Shown: positions 50,136 to 59,400 of the stretch, in pieces
How positions within the stretch are numbered: position 1 is the first letter of the stretch
Layout of the letters: each line of letters begins with the position of its first letter
Assembly: GCF_023701745.1 (NCBI RefSeq)
Contig: NZ_JAJOZB010000001.1
Coordinates: 8,913,001 to 8,977,000, forward strand
Origin: Streptomyces sp. RKAG293
Lineage (GTDB): Bacteria; Actinomycetota; Actinomycetes; Streptomycetales; Streptomycetaceae
DNA: 64,000 nt
Direction: 5' to 3'
The notes under the pieces: model-generated
Told to the model about the DNA's origin: nothing
Database searches by the model: none
Seen by the model: only the letters and a program-made list of their open reading frames with translations
Made by a program: the position numbers and the translations under genes

Positions 50136-52310
50136 CTACCTGGCGAGTTCCGCCCAGACGACCTTGCCGGTGTCGGTCCACCGCACCCCCCAGCGGGTGG
50201 TGAGCTTGTGGACGACGCGCAGGCCGCGCCCGCTGTCGTCGAGCAGGCCACCGCGGCTCAGCCGCGGCCGGCCGTTGCTGGTGTCACCGACCTCGCACAG
50301 CAGACTGTGACCGGTCTTGATCAGCCGCACCGTGATGGGCCCGGTGGCGAAGCGGACCGCGTTGGTGACCAGCTCGCTGATCACCAGCAGCGCGCTGTCG
50401 CGCGGGTCGCTCTTGGCGTGCCATTGCCGTAGGACGGCAGCGGCGAGCGTACGGGCCCGGGCGGCGGCGTCGTCGCGCGCCGGCAGCCGCCAGGCCACGG
50501 TGTCCCGTTTGCGACGCCCGGCCATGCGGGCGAGCAACAAGGTCACGTCGTCGCGCAGGCGGCTGCGCGAGGCGAACTCGACGACCAGGCTCCGTGCGAC
50601 CTGCTGCAGGTCGTCCCAGGGATGCACCTTGCTCACCGCATCCGTCAGCCTGTCGATGCCCTCGTCGATCGAGACCGCCGGATCCTCCACCAGGCCGTCG
50701 GTGTAGAGGGCGAGCAAGGACCCCGGGGGCGCGGCGAAGGTGTGCACGTCGAACGGCTCCCGCAGGGCGAATGCGGTGCCCAGGCCAGGATGGGGGTGTG
50801 CCGCGAGAGCCCTGGCGGACCCGTCGGGGAGGACCAGGATCGGCGGGAGGTGGCCCGCACTGGACGTGACCACCTGATGACTGACCGGATCGTAGACCGC
50901 GATGCAGCAGGTCGACCCGAGCGCGCTGTAGCCGGCCGCCAGACCGGCGTCCGCGTCGTCGAGGAGCGTGACGGTCTCGTCCAGATGCGCCAGCACCTCA
51001 TCGGGCGCCAGCCCCGCCGACAGCAGCGCCCGGGCCTCCATGCTCAGCTGGCCCATGGCCGCCGCGGCCCCCAGACCGTGCCCGACGACATCGCCGACCA
51101 CGAGTGCCGTACGGCCGTCCGGCAGCGGAAAACTGTTCACCCAGTCACCGCCGACGCCCGCGCTGTCGGGGGTGGTGGGCTGGTAGACGCTGGCGACCTC
51201 GATGGTGTCGCTGCCGGCGCGCGGCAGCAGCCGGCGCTGCAGCGCCAGTACCTGGGCGTGCTCGCGCTGGTGCTGACGGGCCAGATCGACGTGGTGGGCG
51301 GTCCTGGCCACCAGCTCCTGGAGATCGAGCAACTCGCTGTCGTGGAAGGGGCGGTCCGGCCGCCGCCACACTTCCGCCACGCCCAGCACGATGGGCGGCG
51401 CGCCTTCGGAGCCTTCCAGGACCAGCGGCATGCACGCCACACTCACCGGCCGGTCGACGGGGACCAGGGCACGCACCAGCCGCGGATCGCCGAGCGCCCG
51501 CTCGATCGCCTCCCGATTCGGAATGACGAGGGCCTGCGCGACATCGTCACGCGTGACCGCGAGGGACAGCAGACGGCTCGCCTCGTTGGGAAGGTTGTCG
51601 CCGGGCGTCAGATAGCCCTCGGGCCACGCCCTGTCCGGCATCAGGGCCGCCCGCCGCAGCCGGATGCGCCCCTGCGCCTGCTCGGTGACGGCCTCGCCCG
51701 TCCACACGGCGTAGTCGAGGTCGACGGCGGCCACGTCTCCCCAGACCAGCAAGGACTGGGCCAGCGACTGCGCCGTCTCGCCGATGTCCAGTGACGTCCC
51801 GATGGCGGTCTCGGAAGCGTAGAGATGCAGCCTCCTGGCCATGGCGATCAGGGAGACGGTCAGGCCCTTCTGGGGCGCCGCGGCGGGCAGGATGCTCATG
51901 GAGACCACCAGCTCCGACCCGTCGTCCCGCCGCAGGCGCTGGACCCGGGCGACGTGCGCCTCCCCCGTCTCGATGACCTGCCGCAACCGCCGCGTGACCG
52001 TCGGTATGTCGCCGGGAGGCAGCAGATCGGCGAACGCCCCGCCGACGGCGACCATCAGCCCCTCGAAGGCAGGGGCGTCCAGGTTGCAGCGAGTGATTCT
52101 CAGATCCAGGTCCAGATTGACGGCGCCGAGGATCTGCTCCTGACCGGTGGTCGCGCGGTCGCCGTTCTGTGACGGAGGTTCGGAGCGGTCGTCCTGCGGG
52201 GCGGCGGGATCGGCTGCCGCTGCCGCCCCGTCCCGCGGAATGTAGTCCCCCAGGGCACGGCTGACCTGCTCGAACGGCGACGAGGACAAGGGGGATGATG
52301 TGGAGTCCAT
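50136..52310 (-). CDS. PAS-GAF-SpoIIE phosphatase with C-terminal anti-sigma-type ATPase domain
   Basis: The 724-residue protein carries a PAS-like domain (about 60-160), a GAF domain (about 165-350), a PP2C phosphatase of the SpoIIE/RsbU type (about 365-580; VGGDWVNSFPLPDGRTAL, VGDVVGHGLGAAAAMGQL, YTDGLVEDP, RDDVTLLL) and a GHKL ATPase domain (about 590-724; VISELVTNAVRFA, DSGRGLRVVHKL). In Streptomyces such proteins act as both phosphatase and kinase switches on anti-anti-sigma factors, responding to signals sensed by PAS and GAF. It points leftward, between the type III PKS and the terpenoid unit. Target sigma system is unknown. Confidence 0.92.
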   Translation of the reverse strand: MDSTSSPLSSSPFEQVSRALGDYIPRDGAAAAADPAAPQDDRSEPPSQNGDRATTGQEQILGAVNLDLDLRITRCNLDAPAFEGLMVAVGGAFADLLPPGDIPTVTRRLRQVIETGEAHVARVQRLRRDDGSELVVSMSILPAAAPQKGLTVSLIAMARRLHLYASETAIGTSLDIGETAQSLAQSLLVWGDVAAVDLDYAVWTGEAVTEQAQGRIRLRRAALMPDRAWPEGYLTPGDNLPNEASRLLSLAVTRDDVAQALVIPNREAIERALGDPRLVRALVPVDRPVSVACMPLVLEGSEGAPPIVLGVAEVWRRPDRPFHDSELLDLQELVARTAHHVDLARQHQREHAQVLALQRRLLPRAGSDTIEVASVYQPTTPDSAGVGGDWVNSFPLPDGRTALVVGDVVGHGLGAAAAMGQLSMEARALLSAGLAPDEVLAHLDETVTLLDDADAGLAAGYSALGSTCCIAVYDPVSHQVVTSSAGHLPPILVLPDGSARALAAHPHPGLGTAFALREPFDVHTFAAPPGSLLALYTDGLVEDPAVSIDEGIDRLTDAVSKVHPWDDLQQVARSLVVEFASRSRLRDDVTLLLARMAGRRKRDTVAWRLPARDDAAARARTLAAAVLRQWHAKSDPRDSALLVISELVTNAVRFATGPITVRLIKTGHSLLCEVGDTSNGRPRLSRGGLLDDSGRGLRVVHKLTTRWGVRWTDTGKVVWAELAR

Positions 52311-52643
52311 GCGGCTCTCTCAGCTCGCTCGCCGACCCCGGCACACGACCGGAGGCGTAGCAGAGTCTCTCGTGCGGTGAAGCCCCGAGATCCCCTACGC
52401 ACCCCCATTGAATAACACTCGCGCTCGCTTCGCCTGCAAGGGCGGATCGCGCGATGGGGCCGGATCGTCACAGAACGTGGTCGCAGGTGCCCGCGGAAGA
52501 CGACGTCCAGCCGAAGAATCGGTTCGTCAAGGGATCTGTCACTCGTTCGTGAGTTCCTCTGCCGCAAGGACCTCGAAAGCCCCACGCTCACTTAGGGCGA
52601 CATCGATCACGTCGCCCGAGCACTGTGCCTACTGGGGGAGAGC
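52311..52643. other. Intergenic region between divergent genes
   Basis: These 333 bases separate the 724-aa phosphatase gene (leftward) from the small gene of the prenyl unit (rightward). A short AT-rich patch near 52408-52420 may be a promoter; GGGGGAGAG lies just before ATG 52644. I see no conserved gene or strong repeat. Confidence 0.4.
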
Positions 52644-52919
52644 ATGGGAGCAGGACACGCGGGCGGCCCGGGGGAGCAGGCGGTTCTGCTGCTGGCGGGG
52701 CTGGCCGACCTGGCGGCCGAGGCACTCGGTTCCGCCGCGAACACCGTCCGGGCACTGCTCGGCAGGTCGGACATGCCCGACCTTGCCGCTGACGCGAAAC
52801 AGGACCTCACAGCGCGCGGCCGACTGGTGGTCGACCGGTACGCGGCTGTGCCGCCCGCCTACTTAGAGGTGCTCGCGCAGCACGCCGTGGCGCGTCGGAC
52901 CTCCGGCATCGATGGCTGA
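52644..52919 (+). CDS. Small Ala-rich helical protein of the prenyl unit
   Basis: The 91-residue product begins MGAGHAGGPGEQAVLLLAGL and is almost entirely helical and Ala/Leu-rich, with LADLAAEALGSAANTVRALL, a second helix LAADAKQDLTARGRLVVDRY and a Pro-containing end. It has no signal peptide or membrane helix. ATG 52644 follows GGGGGAGAG with good spacing, and the stop overlaps the polyprenyl synthase ATG by 8 bases, so it is surely translated with that gene. I do not recognise the family; a regulatory or partner subunit for the synthase would be a reasonable guess. Confidence 0.7.
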   Translation: MGAGHAGGPGEQAVLLLAGLADLAAEALGSAANTVRALLGRSDMPDLAADAKQDLTARGRLVVDRYAAVPPAYLEVLAQHAVARRTSGIDG

Positions 52920-53964
52920 CCGGTACGAGGCGGCCGCCTTCAAGGCCCGCATCGACGAGGTACTGACGGGGTTCGTGGCGCAAGAGGCGGACGAGCTGCT
53001 CAGCATCGACTCCGCTCTGCGCCCGGTCGCCGAGCAGGTGGAGGCGGCGGTGGCCGACGGCAAGCGGCTCCGGGCGGCGTTCTGTTACTGGGGCTGGCGC
53101 GCGGCGGGTCAGCCGGACAGCGACGCGCTCGTGCGGGCGGCGGCGTCCATGGAACTGGTGCACGCGGCCGCCGTGGTGCACGACGACATCATCGACGACA
53201 GCCCGTTGCGGCACGGCAGACCCACCGCGCACGTGGCTCTGCGCACGGCACTGCGCCAGCGGCCCCACACGAAGAGCGCGGCCCGCTCGCTGGCGATGCT
53301 GGTGGGGGATCTGCTGATGTCGCTGGCCGGGCAGTTGTTCGTCACCAGCGGACTGCCCGCCGCCTATCTTGCCCGGGCCCGTCCGCTGTGGGCGGCTCTC
53401 GCCCGTGAGCTGGTCGCCGGGGAGTGCCTGGAGATCCTGCGCACCGGCGCGGTCCCGGACACCGACACGTCGCTGAAGGTGATCCGGTACAAGACCGCGA
53501 AATACACCGTCGAGCAGCCGCTGCTCATCGGCGGTGTCCTGGCCGGAGCCGGCGAGAGACTGCGGGAGGGCTACTCGTCCTACGGGGTGCCGCTGGGCGA
53601 GGCGTTCCAGCTGCGTGACGACCTGCTCGGCCTGTACGGCGATCCGGCCGACACGGGCAAGGACGGCCTGGACGATGTGCGCGCCCATCGGCCGACCGCC
53701 CTGCTCGCGGAGACCTGGCGGCTGGCGAACGACCGGGAGCGGGAGCAGCTGAGCGGCCTGTTGGGGCGGCGGGACGTCGGCGCGGACGGGCTGGAGGCGG
53801 TGCGCGAGGTGATGAGCCGGCTCAAGGCGCCCGACCGGATCGAGCAGATGATCCGCAGGCGTGTCGAGGAAGCCACCGGCGCCCTGCACGAGATGCCCAT
53901 CCCTGACTACGCCGAGCGGGCCCTGACCACCCTCGCGCATTCCGCGAGCGCCCGCTGCCGCTGA
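52912..53964 (+). CDS. Polyprenyl diphosphate synthase
   Basis: The 350-residue trans-prenyltransferase chains isopentenyl units into a C15 or longer diphosphate. The first Asp-rich motif is in AAAVVHDDIIDDSPLRHGRP; the second in FQLRDDLLGLYGDPADTGKD; KRLRAAFCYWG contains the substrate-binding Lys-Arg. Residues just before the first motif (SMELVHAAA) resemble farnesyl- or geranylgeranyl-producing bacterial enzymes, but chain length cannot be fixed by eye. It is coupled to the small gene before it and stands 85 bp before the MpaB-like oxygenase gene, which suggests the prenyl product or a derivative is cleaved or oxidised. Confidence 0.93.
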   Translation: MADRYEAAAFKARIDEVLTGFVAQEADELLSIDSALRPVAEQVEAAVADGKRLRAAFCYWGWRAAGQPDSDALVRAAASMELVHAAAVVHDDIIDDSPLRHGRPTAHVALRTALRQRPHTKSAARSLAMLVGDLLMSLAGQLFVTSGLPAAYLARARPLWAALARELVAGECLEILRTGAVPDTDTSLKVIRYKTAKYTVEQPLLIGGVLAGAGERLREGYSSYGVPLGEAFQLRDDLLGLYGDPADTGKDGLDDVRAHRPTALLAETWRLANDREREQLSGLLGRRDVGADGLEAVREVMSRLKAPDRIEQMIRRRVEEATGALHEMPIPDYAERALTTLAHSASARCR

Positions 53965-54049
53965 ACCCGCGCCACGGCCGGCGGGCAATACCGCGGTCCG
54001 CCGGGCCGGCGCACGTCCCGTATCTGTTCCGCCATGAGACGAGGGGCCG

Positions 54050-55219
54050 ATGATGAACCGCACAGAGTCGTCGATGGACGCGCTGCGTCAGGCGGGCGAC
54101 GAACTCGCCGACGCCACCGTGGCCACGTTGTTCGAGCGGGGGGAGGTCGCGAAGTTCAACGCCCTCATGCGCTCCGTGTCCACCACCGGGAGCCCCTTGC
54201 CCGACGGACTGCCCGAGGTGGCGCTGGAGTACCTGCACGTGACGAGTACGCCCCCCGCGTGGGTCGACTGGGACGAGATGGAGAAGGCGCGGCTGTTCTT
54301 CATCGACAACAACGTGCACATTTCCACCGCCCTGTCCTTCGCCTCCATGCCCGCCTGCTACGTCGTCCCGCACGTGGCGAAGCTGCTGTCGGCCACGCAC
54401 TCGCTGCAGTACCCGTCCAAGCGGATGGCGGAGACCGGGCAGTTCACCGTCTACCTCATACGGCCCGACGCGTTCGAGGCCGGCGGACGCTTCATCCCCG
54501 CCGCCCAGAAGGTCCGGCTGCTGCACGCCTCCATCCGCCACCATCTGCGGCGGGAGGACCGCTGGGACGCCGGGACGCTGGGGACGCCGATCTGCCAGGA
54601 GGACATGATCGGCGGGCAGATGTTCTTCTCCCTGCTCGTGCTGGACACCTTGCACCGGCTGAACATCCACATGAGTGTCGACGGCGCCGAAGCGTACTTC
54701 TACGCCTGGCGGGTGGTCGGCGCGATGCTCGGCGTCGATCAGGACCACGCGCCCGTGGATCTCGAATCCGCCCGGCAGTTCCTGGACCTGTACATGGCCC
54801 GCCACATGGGACCCAGCCAGGAGGGTGCCGACCTCACCCGCCAGCTGATCGACCTCTATGAAGACGTGGTCCCCGGCACCTTCTTCGACCCGATCGTCTC
54901 GGCGCTGATCCGCCATCTCATCGGCGACACCTGTGCGGACTGGCTGGACGTGCCGCGCACCGCCTGGGACACCGTGGTCAAGACCGTGCCCCATCTGCTC
55001 GGTGCCCTGGAGGCCATCGAGGACCGGTCCCCGGTCGGTGCGTGGGCACTGGACCGCCTCGGGCACCTCACATCCATCCTCGAACTGTCGTCCCTCACCC
55101 GCGGCCGGGTCATGCACTACTCCATTCCGGAGCAGCTGAAGAAGGACTTCGGGGTCTCCTCCGCCCTATCCCGCACTCGCCGCTGGACTCCTCCCGCCCC
55201 CACGGTCGCCCCGGGCTGA
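54050..55219 (+). CDS. DUF2236 oxygenase (MpaB/rubber-oxygenase-like)
   Basis: The 389-residue protein belongs to the haem-dependent family of latex-clearing protein Lcp and fungal MpaB, which cut isoprenoid chains with oxygen. Key blocks are NNVHISTALSFASMPACYVV, KVRLLHASIRHHLRREDRWD (with the conserved His-x-x-x-Arg) and LGTPICQEDMIGGQMFFSLL. Most relatives read PINQ where this has PICQ, so a Cys replaces Asn. No signal peptide is present, unlike secreted rubber oxygenases, so a cytoplasmic terpenoid is the likely substrate. It starts at ATG 54050 or 54053 after GAGGGG, just downstream of the polyprenyl synthase. Confidence 0.85.
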   Translation: MMNRTESSMDALRQAGDELADATVATLFERGEVAKFNALMRSVSTTGSPLPDGLPEVALEYLHVTSTPPAWVDWDEMEKARLFFIDNNVHISTALSFASMPACYVVPHVAKLLSATHSLQYPSKRMAETGQFTVYLIRPDAFEAGGRFIPAAQKVRLLHASIRHHLRREDRWDAGTLGTPICQEDMIGGQMFFSLLVLDTLHRLNIHMSVDGAEAYFYAWRVVGAMLGVDQDHAPVDLESARQFLDLYMARHMGPSQEGADLTRQLIDLYEDVVPGTFFDPIVSALIRHLIGDTCADWLDVPRTAWDTVVKTVPHLLGALEAIEDRSPVGAWALDRLGHLTSILELSSLTRGRVMHYSIPEQLKKDFGVSSALSRTRRWTPPAPTVAPG

Positions 55220-55264
55220 CCTCTCCCCGGGGCAGGGTGGGTTCAGCTCTGATCGGCGAGGTGT

Positions 55265-56215
55265 TCAGAGCTGACCGGCGAGGTCCGCGACGGCCTCGGC
55301 GCAGCCCCACGACAGCGTGACACCCGCACCGCCATGGCCGTAACAGGCGATCACGGGCACAGGGAAGCCCTCGACGGATTCCAGGCGAATGGTGTCGCGG
55401 GCCGGGCGGAGCCCGGTGGCGCGCGAGAGAACGGGCAGCCCGGCCAGCGCGGGCATGAGGGAGACGACGCGGCGAAGGATCTCCTGCTCGATCTCGGCCA
55501 CGGGTTCCGTGGCCCATGAACCGACCTGCGCCACGCCGCCGCAGACGATGTCCTCACGGCGGGGAACGATGTAGGTCAGGCCCCCGGGGTTCTCGGTGTC
55601 AGTGATCCACTCGGTGATTCCCGGGTTGGCCAGGCGGACGATCTGCCCTTGGACGGGATACATCGAAGCGTCGTCGAGGAGGACCCCGGAACCCATCCCG
55701 GCGGCGACGACCACCAGGTCGGCATCGCCGGCGACGTCGTCGACGGACGTGACCCTGCCCTCGACGAACGTCACCCCGAGGCCCGTGCAGCGCTTCTCCA
55801 CCCACGGAAGGTAGTGCGGCATGGATATGACGGGCACGGTCGCCCGCACCCCCGCCACCGCCCCATCGGGCAGCTCGTCCGCGGCGGCCTCGTGGTGCTG
55901 CGGGACCGCATCGGTCCATGAGCGATCCTCCCCGACGTGTCGCTCGACCACGAGGCCGTCCCGGAGATCGACACCGGCGGCACGGTCGGTGGAAAGCTGC
56001 TCGAAACGCTCGCGGGCTGCGAGCAACCAGCCCATGAGCGATGGTGATGTCCCGCTCCGGTAGGGAAACCACACGGCCGCCGCGACGCTGGACACGCTCT
56101 CCTCCGCCCGCTGATCGGCGATCACCGTGACGGCATGGCCGCGCAGGGCCAGATCGTGCGCGATGCTCAGACCGACGATCCCCGCCCCCACGACGTTGAC
56201 ACGTTTCGACACCAC
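55265..56215 (-). CDS. D-amino-acid oxidase
   Basis: The 316-residue flavoprotein oxidises D-amino acids to 2-oxo acids, ammonia and peroxide. It starts with the FAD-binding fold VNVVGAGIVGLSIAHDLALR, then VAAAVWFPYRSGTSPSLMGW, the FAD-binding AGMGSGVLL segment, YIVPRREDIVCGGVAQVGSW (the Tyr of the active site) and the C-terminal signature CYGHGGAGVTLSWGCAEAVA. It lacks the peroxisomal tail of eukaryotic members, as expected. GTG 56215 or 56212 is the start. It faces the MpaB-like gene and is alone. With the van and racemase genes it is a further enzyme acting on D-amino acids in this window. Confidence 0.93.
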   Translation of the reverse strand: MVSKRVNVVGAGIVGLSIAHDLALRGHAVTVIADQRAEESVSSVAAAVWFPYRSGTSPSLMGWLLAARERFEQLSTDRAAGVDLRDGLVVERHVGEDRSWTDAVPQHHEAAADELPDGAVAGVRATVPVISMPHYLPWVEKRCTGLGVTFVEGRVTSVDDVAGDADLVVVAAGMGSGVLLDDASMYPVQGQIVRLANPGITEWITDTENPGGLTYIVPRREDIVCGGVAQVGSWATEPVAEIEQEILRRVVSLMPALAGLPVLSRATGLRPARDTIRLESVEGFPVPVIACYGHGGAGVTLSWGCAEAVADLAGQL

Positions 56216-56438
56216 CGCAGCACCCCCAATGCCTCGATTCCGATATGGACTTCACCGCGCGGTGCTCTGCGTCGCCGCGCTCAACTCACTGCCGCTCGCC
56301 GCAGCCGGCCGCGTGATCACGATATCTTCCGGGCCGGGGACACGACTGTTCTTCCTGCTCTTGTCGGCCACGCCCACCGACGGTCCTTCGATCTCGAAGT
56401 CCGCGGCCTCTCACCACGACGTTCAGCCGCAGCCGAGG

Positions 56439-59400
56439 TCAGGGGCCGCCAGGGGTGAAGGTGCCGAGGGGCAGCTCCAACTCGACCCAGACCACCTTGC
56501 CGTGCCGGGTGGCGCGGCTGCCCCAGCGGTGGGCGAGCTCATTGACCAGGTGCATGCCGCGGCCGCCCTCGTCCTCCTCGGAGACACGGCGCACCCGGGG
56601 CGCCTGGCTGTCGGTGTCGGCCACTTCGAGCGTGAGGACCCGGTCGCGGAAGAGCCGTAGTTCGGTGGGCATTCCGGTGTGCAGCAGGGCGTTGCTCACG
56701 AGCTCGCTGACCAGCAGCTCGGAGACCTCGCAGAGCGACGTCAGCCCCCAGGAGCGCAGCCTCGCCCGGGTGAACCGGCGGGCCTCGCCCACCACGGCCA
56801 TGTCGCCGGACAGCGGCAGCATCGCGATCCAGTCGTCATGGACCGGCAGCGCACGCGCCATGATGATGGCGATGTCGTCCTCGCTGTCCTTGGCCGAAAG
56901 CGCGTCGAGCACGGCGTCGCAACTCGCCTCCAGGGACGGGCCGCGATTGGCCACGACCTGCGACAGCAGCCGCATCCCCTCGTCCAGGTCCCGGTCGCGC
57001 CGTTCGATCAGACCGTCGGTGTAGAGCACCAGGACACCGTCCTCGGGGAGGGTGAACTCCACGTTCTCGAAGGCCACACCGCCGACACCGAGCGGGACGC
57101 CGGGCGGCAGGTCGATCGGCCGCGTGGACCCGTTCGGGTCCTGCACCACGGGTGGCGGATGTCCGGCGCAGGAGATGATGCAGCTGCGGTCGACGGGATC
57201 GAACACCGCGCACACACACGTGGTGAACTGCCCGTCGCCGATCGCCGACGCCGTCTCGTCCAGGCGCCGCAGCACCCGGTCCGGGGAGATGTCCAAGGTG
57301 ATCAGCGTGCGGGCCGCGGTGCGCAGCTGGCCCATGGTGGCGGCGGCACGGATGCCGTGGCCCATGACGTCGCCGACGATGAGGGCGACCCGCCCGCAGG
57401 ACAGCGGCACGACGTCGAACCAGTCGCCGCCGACCTCGCTGACGACGCTGCTCGGCAGATAGCGGTAGGCGATCTCCAGGCCCGGTGTCAGGTGGACCTC
57501 CTGCGGCAGCAGGCTGCGCTGGAGGGTGAGCGCGGTGTCGCGTTCACGGCGGTAGAGCCGCGCGTTGTCGATGCACACCGCGGCGCGGGCCGCCAGTTCC
57601 TCGGCGAGCGCCACATCGGCCACCGTGAAGGGCTCCGGGTTGCGCAGCCGGATGAACTCGGCGCCGCCGAGCACCACACCGCGGGCGAGCAGCGGCACCA
57701 TCAGATACGAGTGGACGCCCGCGTCGAGGCCCGGCTGGACGCGGTCGGGGTGCGCCACGATCCGCTGCAGGGCGGCCTCGTCGACCTGCGCCACCAGGAT
57801 GGACCGGCCGGTGCGCAGGCTCTCGGCGTAGAGCTTGGCCGACCGGGAGGTCCCGCCGACCTCGTCGGCCGCCCCGATCATGCCCGACTCGTTGATCTCG
57901 CCGACCGCGACGGCCCGCAGCAGGACCGTTCCGTCGGCCGGTGCCGGGGTCTGTTCGCCCTCCTCGTCCCCGCCCTGGACGACCGATTCCAGCAGGTCGA
58001 CCGTGGCGAAGTCCGCGAACCGCGGGATCACCAGCTCCACCAGTTCTTCCGCGGTCCGCTGCAGGTCGAGTGTGGTCCCGATCCGGGAGCTGGCGTCGTT
58101 GAGCAGTGCCAGCCGCTCCTGCGCCGTATGGGCCTCCTCCAGCGCCTGCTGCCGGGCCTTGGACGCGTCCCGCTCACGGGTGTAGAGCAGGGCGTTGTCG
58201 ATCGACACGGCGGCACGGGCCGCCAGCTCGCCGGCGAGCGCCAGATCCTCCTCGTCGTACGGCCGGTCGGTGATGGTCCGGTAGAACGAGACCACTCCGA
58301 CCAGCGCGCCGCGTGCGATCAGCGGAACCACCATGAAGCCGCGGAGGCCCTGCTCACGCACCGCGGCGTTCCTGACGGGATCCTCGGCGAACCAGCTCAG
58401 CCCCTTGTCGTCCATCCGGGGCACCAGCACGGGCCGACGGTGCGCCAGGCTCCAGGCGTACGGCGTGGTCGGATGGAAGCGGTGGACGTCGCCGACCGGG
58501 GCCACCGGCACCATCCCCGACCCGGCGACGGTGTGGAAGGCCAGGCGGCGCAGGAGCGCCGACCGGTCGGGCGGGCCGGGGACCTCCTCACCGCGCAGCA
58601 GAGCGTCCACGACCTCGACCACGACCGTGTCGGCGAGTGTCGGAGTGGCGACCTCGGCCAGCTCGCGCGCCGTCTGCGTCAGGTCCAGCGTGGTGCCGAT
58701 GCGGGCGGACGCCGCATTGATCAGCGCAAGCCGCTCACGGGCCGCGTTGGCCTGCCGCAGGGCCTGCTGCCGGGACTCTCCGGTCTCGTGCTCCCGCCGG
58801 TAGAGCAGGGCGTTGTCGACGGCCACCGCGGCCCGCGAGGTCAGTTCGTCACCCAGCGTGACATCGTCCTCGCCGAACGCCTCCGTGCCGCCGCGCCGCG
58901 AGTACACGACCATGCCCAGTACCGCCCCGCGCACGACCAGCGGAGTCACCCGCACCGTCCGGGACACCTGGCTCTGGTAGGCGTGGACCCGTTCTGCGGC
59001 CTCCGACGGGGCGAGCGGGGGGAGATCCACCGAGGGCACGATGACCGTCCGGTGTGTCTCCATCGCCTCGGCGTACGGGGAATCCGCCGACACCCGGAGG
59101 ACCGCGCCGACGGGCAGGTCCGCCACCGGATAGCCGGGGTCGGAGCTGGCGATCGCGAGGCGGCGGACCTGCTCCGCCCCGCCCGGTGCGGGTGCCGAGG
59201 ATTCCGTGTTCTGCCCGGTGAGCAGGCGCTCGAGGACGAAGACGCCGCTCACGTCGGCCAACCGGGGGACCATGGTGTCGGCCAGCTCCTGCGCGGTCCG
59301 TCCCAAATCCAGTGTGGTGCCGATCCGGGAGGTGGCGTCGACGAGCACTTCCAGCCGTTCGCGCGCCGTGGCGGCCCGCGACTCGGCCTGAAAGCGCTCG

